Part shown: piece after piece, positions 5,070 through 6,613 of the stretch
Layout: each line of letters opens with the position of its first letter
Numbering within the stretch: position 1 is the stretch's first letter
Assembly (NCBI GenBank): GCA_002384765.1
Contig: DGBM01000068.1
Location: 728 to 7,340 of the forward strand
From: Demequinaceae bacterium UBA4004
GTDB taxonomy: Bacteria > Actinomycetota > Actinomycetes > Actinomycetales > Demequinaceae
Reading direction: 5' to 3'
Length of the DNA stretch: 6,613 nt
Notes under the pieces: model-generated
Databases searched by the model: none
Told to the model about the DNA's origin: nothing
The model's input: only the letters and a program-made list of their open reading frames with translations
Position numbers and translations under genes: made by a program

Positions 5070-5651
5070 TCAGCGGACGACCGGCGCCGAAGAACTCCCA
5101 GGAAGGCTGTCGTAGTCGAACATGGGCACGTCGATGCTCGCGTATGTCCGGTAGTTGAGCGCACGGGAGTTAGCCGCGGCGAGGTCCTGACGCACCTGAC
5201 TGTTGTAGTCCCAGTTGACGAGCCGGTCCCACGCTGGGTTGCGGCCCTCGGAGTAGGCGACCTTCATGACTGTCACCCGAGCGTCGTTGAAGCTAAAGGT
5301 GAGAGAGTTTCGCGGGGTGCCCACGATCAAACCAGGTACGTCCCAGCGGTCCTCGGGATCTTCGGAGTCTTCGTGTCGGAAGCGCCTGACGGCCCGCACC
5401 TTGAGGTTCTCCGAGCACTGGCTCCCCAGCGAGTTGGCCGTGTCACCAAGCTCGTCGGGCTCGAAGCGCGCGATGTTCGTCGAGTACACGTCTCGCACGA
5501 GCTGCCCCCAGTACGGGAGAAGGCCGCGCTCGACGCCCGCTGCGATGAACTCGTCCAGTGCCTTCTCGGCCGCTTCAATCGCCTGATCCAGGCCCTGAGT
5601 CAAGCACGTGGGCGCACCTTGCGTTGGGCGACACGCTGAAGACCTGCTCAT
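5070..5651 (-). CDS. Hypothetical protein upstream of the ImmA/IrrE peptidase
   Basis: A 193-aa protein I do not recognise. After a poorly supported first 18 residues comes an amphipathic helix (DQAIEAAEKALDEFIAAG, 22-39). A mixed, charged alpha/beta region follows, with repeated hydrophobic strands (LKVRAVRRF, GLIVGTP, NSLTFSFND, RVTVMKVAYSE), and then an aromatic C-terminal part ending in TYASIDVPMFDYDSLPG. It has no signal peptide or transmembrane segment, so it should be cytoplasmic. The ATG at 5651 has no Shine-Dalgarno; a TTG 16 codons downstream is an alternative. The last 15 or so codons occupy bases that also encode family-like ImmA sequence in another frame, so its true C-terminus may have been lost and its stop may be accidental. 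Position and strand suggest it once formed an operon with the peptidase gene, perhaps as its partner or target. That is inference. Confidence 0.6.
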   Translation of the reverse strand: MSRSSACRPTQGAPTCLTQGLDQAIEAAEKALDEFIAAGVERGLLPYWGQLVRDVYSTNIARFEPDELGDTANSLGSQCSENLKVRAVRRFRHEDSEDPEDRWDVPGLIVGTPRNSLTFSFNDARVTVMKVAYSEGRNPAWDRLVNWDYNSQVRQDLAAANSRALNYRTYASIDVPMFDYDSLPGSSSAPVVR

Positions 5652-5715
5652 TATCGACTGAATATGAAGTCAAAGTCTCTGGTCAGCACTAGGAGTTCTG
5701 GAGACAGAGCATGGC

Positions 5716-5745
5716 GAGAGAGGCCACCGAGTGGTGGCCCCTCTC
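5716..5745. terminator. Strong hairpin terminator between the lipoprotein and 193-aa genes
   Basis: GAGAGAGGCCACC (5716-5728) and GGTGGCCCCTCTC (5733-5745) form a 13-bp stem with one A-C mismatch and the 4-nt loop GAGT. There is no T-run on either strand, typical of actinobacterial stem-only terminators. It lies 66 bp past the lipoprotein stop (minus strand) and separates that operon from the 193-aa gene. Confidence 0.7.
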
Positions 5746-5810
5746 ACTGCACATCGCATCGTGGAGCTTAGCCGCAGTCCGCCCGTGCTACGCGGCTCTC
5801 GATGAAGTTG

Positions 5811-6323
5811 CTACCAGTTCATGAACCAGGTTGGCGGCGGACACTCGTTCATCTGCTCGACGGTGAGGGTGATGTCCCTGATTGCGTAGTACTGATCCCC
5901 TGAATCGAACGTGTCCATGTAGGTCTGTTCAGTTGGCGGTTCGGCTGGAGACAGACCCAGGTCCTTGAGGCACTGATATTCCTCTACCTCGAGGTCGAAC
6001 ATGGTTCGCCTCTGATCGGAGGTGAGCACAGCCAGGTTTCCCCAGCCGGTCTTTTCCGTGCAGATGGCGGACTGCCGCTCGTACTGCGACATCTGTTCCG
6101 ATGGAATGGAACCGAAGTTCATGCCCCCGCCCCGTTCCATTTTGCCTTCCCAGCCCGCGGACTTCATGCAAGCCAGCATCGCGTCGTTGACTGTGGACGC
6201 GGGCATGTCGCCTGGGTTGCTCCGCGTCGCATTCTCGTTTTCACGATCGGTAGAGCAGCCGACCGTGGCAATAACGGACAGTGCGAGGCTCGCGGTGAGC
6301 TGGACGGTAGTAGAGAAGCGCAA
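5811..6323 (-). CDS. Small cysteine-rich lipoprotein (function unknown)
   Basis: A 170-aa exported protein. MRFSTTVQLTASLALSVIAT gives a short basic n-region and a hydrophobic core, followed by the lipobox-like TVGC. Cys23 would be lipidated and leave a polar linker (STDRENENATRSN). The mature part has four further Cys: LACMKSAGW (52), AICTEKTGW (88), YQCLKDLGL (118) and NECPPP (161). This C..GW / C / QCL..LGL-x-PxEPP / ECPPP layout is that of a widespread unnamed actinobacterial lipoprotein family, probably with two disulfides. The start is uncertain: TTG at 6323 with a weak CAGG is used. TTG at 6341 would begin 7 nt after the upstream stop, and an ATG at 6407 would overlap the preceding gene by about 60 nt. 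It follows a secreted-protein gene on the same strand, so the two are probably co-transcribed. A hairpin at 5716-5745 ends the unit. Confidence 0.7.
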   Translation of the reverse strand: MRFSTTVQLTASLALSVIATVGCSTDRENENATRSNPGDMPASTVNDAMLACMKSAGWEGKMERGGGMNFGSIPSEQMSQYERQSAICTEKTGWGNLAVLTSDQRRTMFDLEVEEYQCLKDLGLSPAEPPTEQTYMDTFDSGDQYYAIRDITLTVEQMNECPPPTWFMNW

Positions 6324-6348
6324 GTCGAAGCCTGTTCTCAAAGCAGGG

Positions 6349-6613
6349 TCAGTAGCACAGCCCGGTTGGGGTTCCATTGTAGAAACCGGCGCCGCTGTTC
6401 GTGGCAACCCAGCTCGACTTCTGCCAAGGACTGAAACTGTCGGAGGGCCCAGCGGGGAAAGTAGTAGTTTGGTTCTGCGTGGCGTTGTTGATGTTCTGCC
6501 ACGTCTTGTGGCCGCTCCCCGCCGCTTCGATCTTAAGGAACGCCCAGCGAGGGGCGGAGCAGTTCAGCGTCCCGCTAGCGGCCGACGCGGGCGCGGCGAT
6601 CATGACGGTGCTC
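6349..6613 (-). CDS. Small secreted protein (N-terminus off the right edge)
   Basis: The frame is open through the right edge, so the true start lies outside. The visible N-terminus, STVMIAAPASAASG, is the end of a signal peptide with an AxA-type cleavage site (after ASA or SAA). The mature protein would be about 75 residues, rich in Ser/Thr/Asn/Gly and aromatic residues. It has only two cysteines, near the ends (TLNCSAPRW and the C-terminal GLCY), suggesting one disulfide closing a small beta-rich domain. The C-terminal half, SSWVATNSGAGFYNGTPTGLCY in part, resembles small exported actinobacterial proteins of unknown role. I see no enzyme motif. An ATG at 6603 would begin inside the hydrophobic region and is unlikely to be the real start. 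The lipoprotein gene begins 7-26 nt after its stop, depending on start, implying one operon. Confidence 0.65.
   Translation of the reverse strand, partial: STVMIAAPASAASGTLNCSAPRWAFLKIEAAGSGHKTWQNINNATQNQTTTFPAGPSDSFSPWQKSSWVATNSGAGFYNGTPTGLCY

Overview
This is a 6.6 kb piece of a GC-rich actinobacterial chromosome or accessory region. The evidence for that is strong G/C bias at third codon positions, Actinobacteria-type protein families (CmtR-like ArsR regulator, APH(6)-type kinase, Cys-rich exported proteins), TTG/GTG starts and an apparently leaderless transcript. The genus cannot be named from the sequence. Every recognisable intact gene lies on the minus strand. The only plus-strand coding remnant is a broken transposase tail. 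The layout (one short module after another, a transposase scar, a truncated gene) suggests an accessory region assembled in pieces.

Right to left along the minus strand: (a) 6613-5811, a small exported protein cut by the window edge, followed closely by a Cys-rich lipoprotein, ending near a strong hairpin terminator at 5716-5745. (b) 5651-4204, an unrecognised 193-aa protein followed by an ImmA/IrrE-type zinc metallopeptidase that lacks the N-terminal XRE helix-turn-helix domain its closest relatives carry. Family-like sequence continues upstream of its first usable start and runs, in another frame, under the end of the 193-aa gene, so the pair looks like a deletion scar. (c) 4173-3852, a transposase C-terminal fragment (plus strand) and a possible insertion-sequence terminal repeat. 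(d) 3769-3176, a single-pass membrane protein with an extracytoplasmic two-cysteine domain. (e) 2833-1907, an aminoglycoside phosphotransferase of the streptomycin 6-kinase/hydroxyurea kinase family. (f) 1906-1431, a gene-free stretch dense in direct and inverted repeats built on GTGACAC/GAGATG motifs, probably a decayed mobile-element end. (g) 1430-316, a two-gene metal-efflux operon: a CmtR-like ArsR sensor overlapping by 4 nt a CDF-like transporter with a cysteine-rich tail. (h) 224-1, the start of a xanthine dehydrogenase/aldehyde oxidase-type [2Fe-2S] subunit behind a promoter covered by two perfect operator-like inverted repeats.

Two units make functional sense. In the metal operon the ArsR protein has the cysteine pattern of the Cd(II)/Pb(II) sensor CmtR and probably represses itself and the transporter. 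The [2Fe-2S] gene appears to begin a repressor-controlled molybdenum hydroxylase operon continuing beyond the left edge. I see no clearly new multi-gene defence or biosynthetic system. The items most worth checking are the truncated XRE-ImmA/partner junction, the double operator at 249-293, the leaderless CmtR-type operon and the repeat cluster at 1601-1814.
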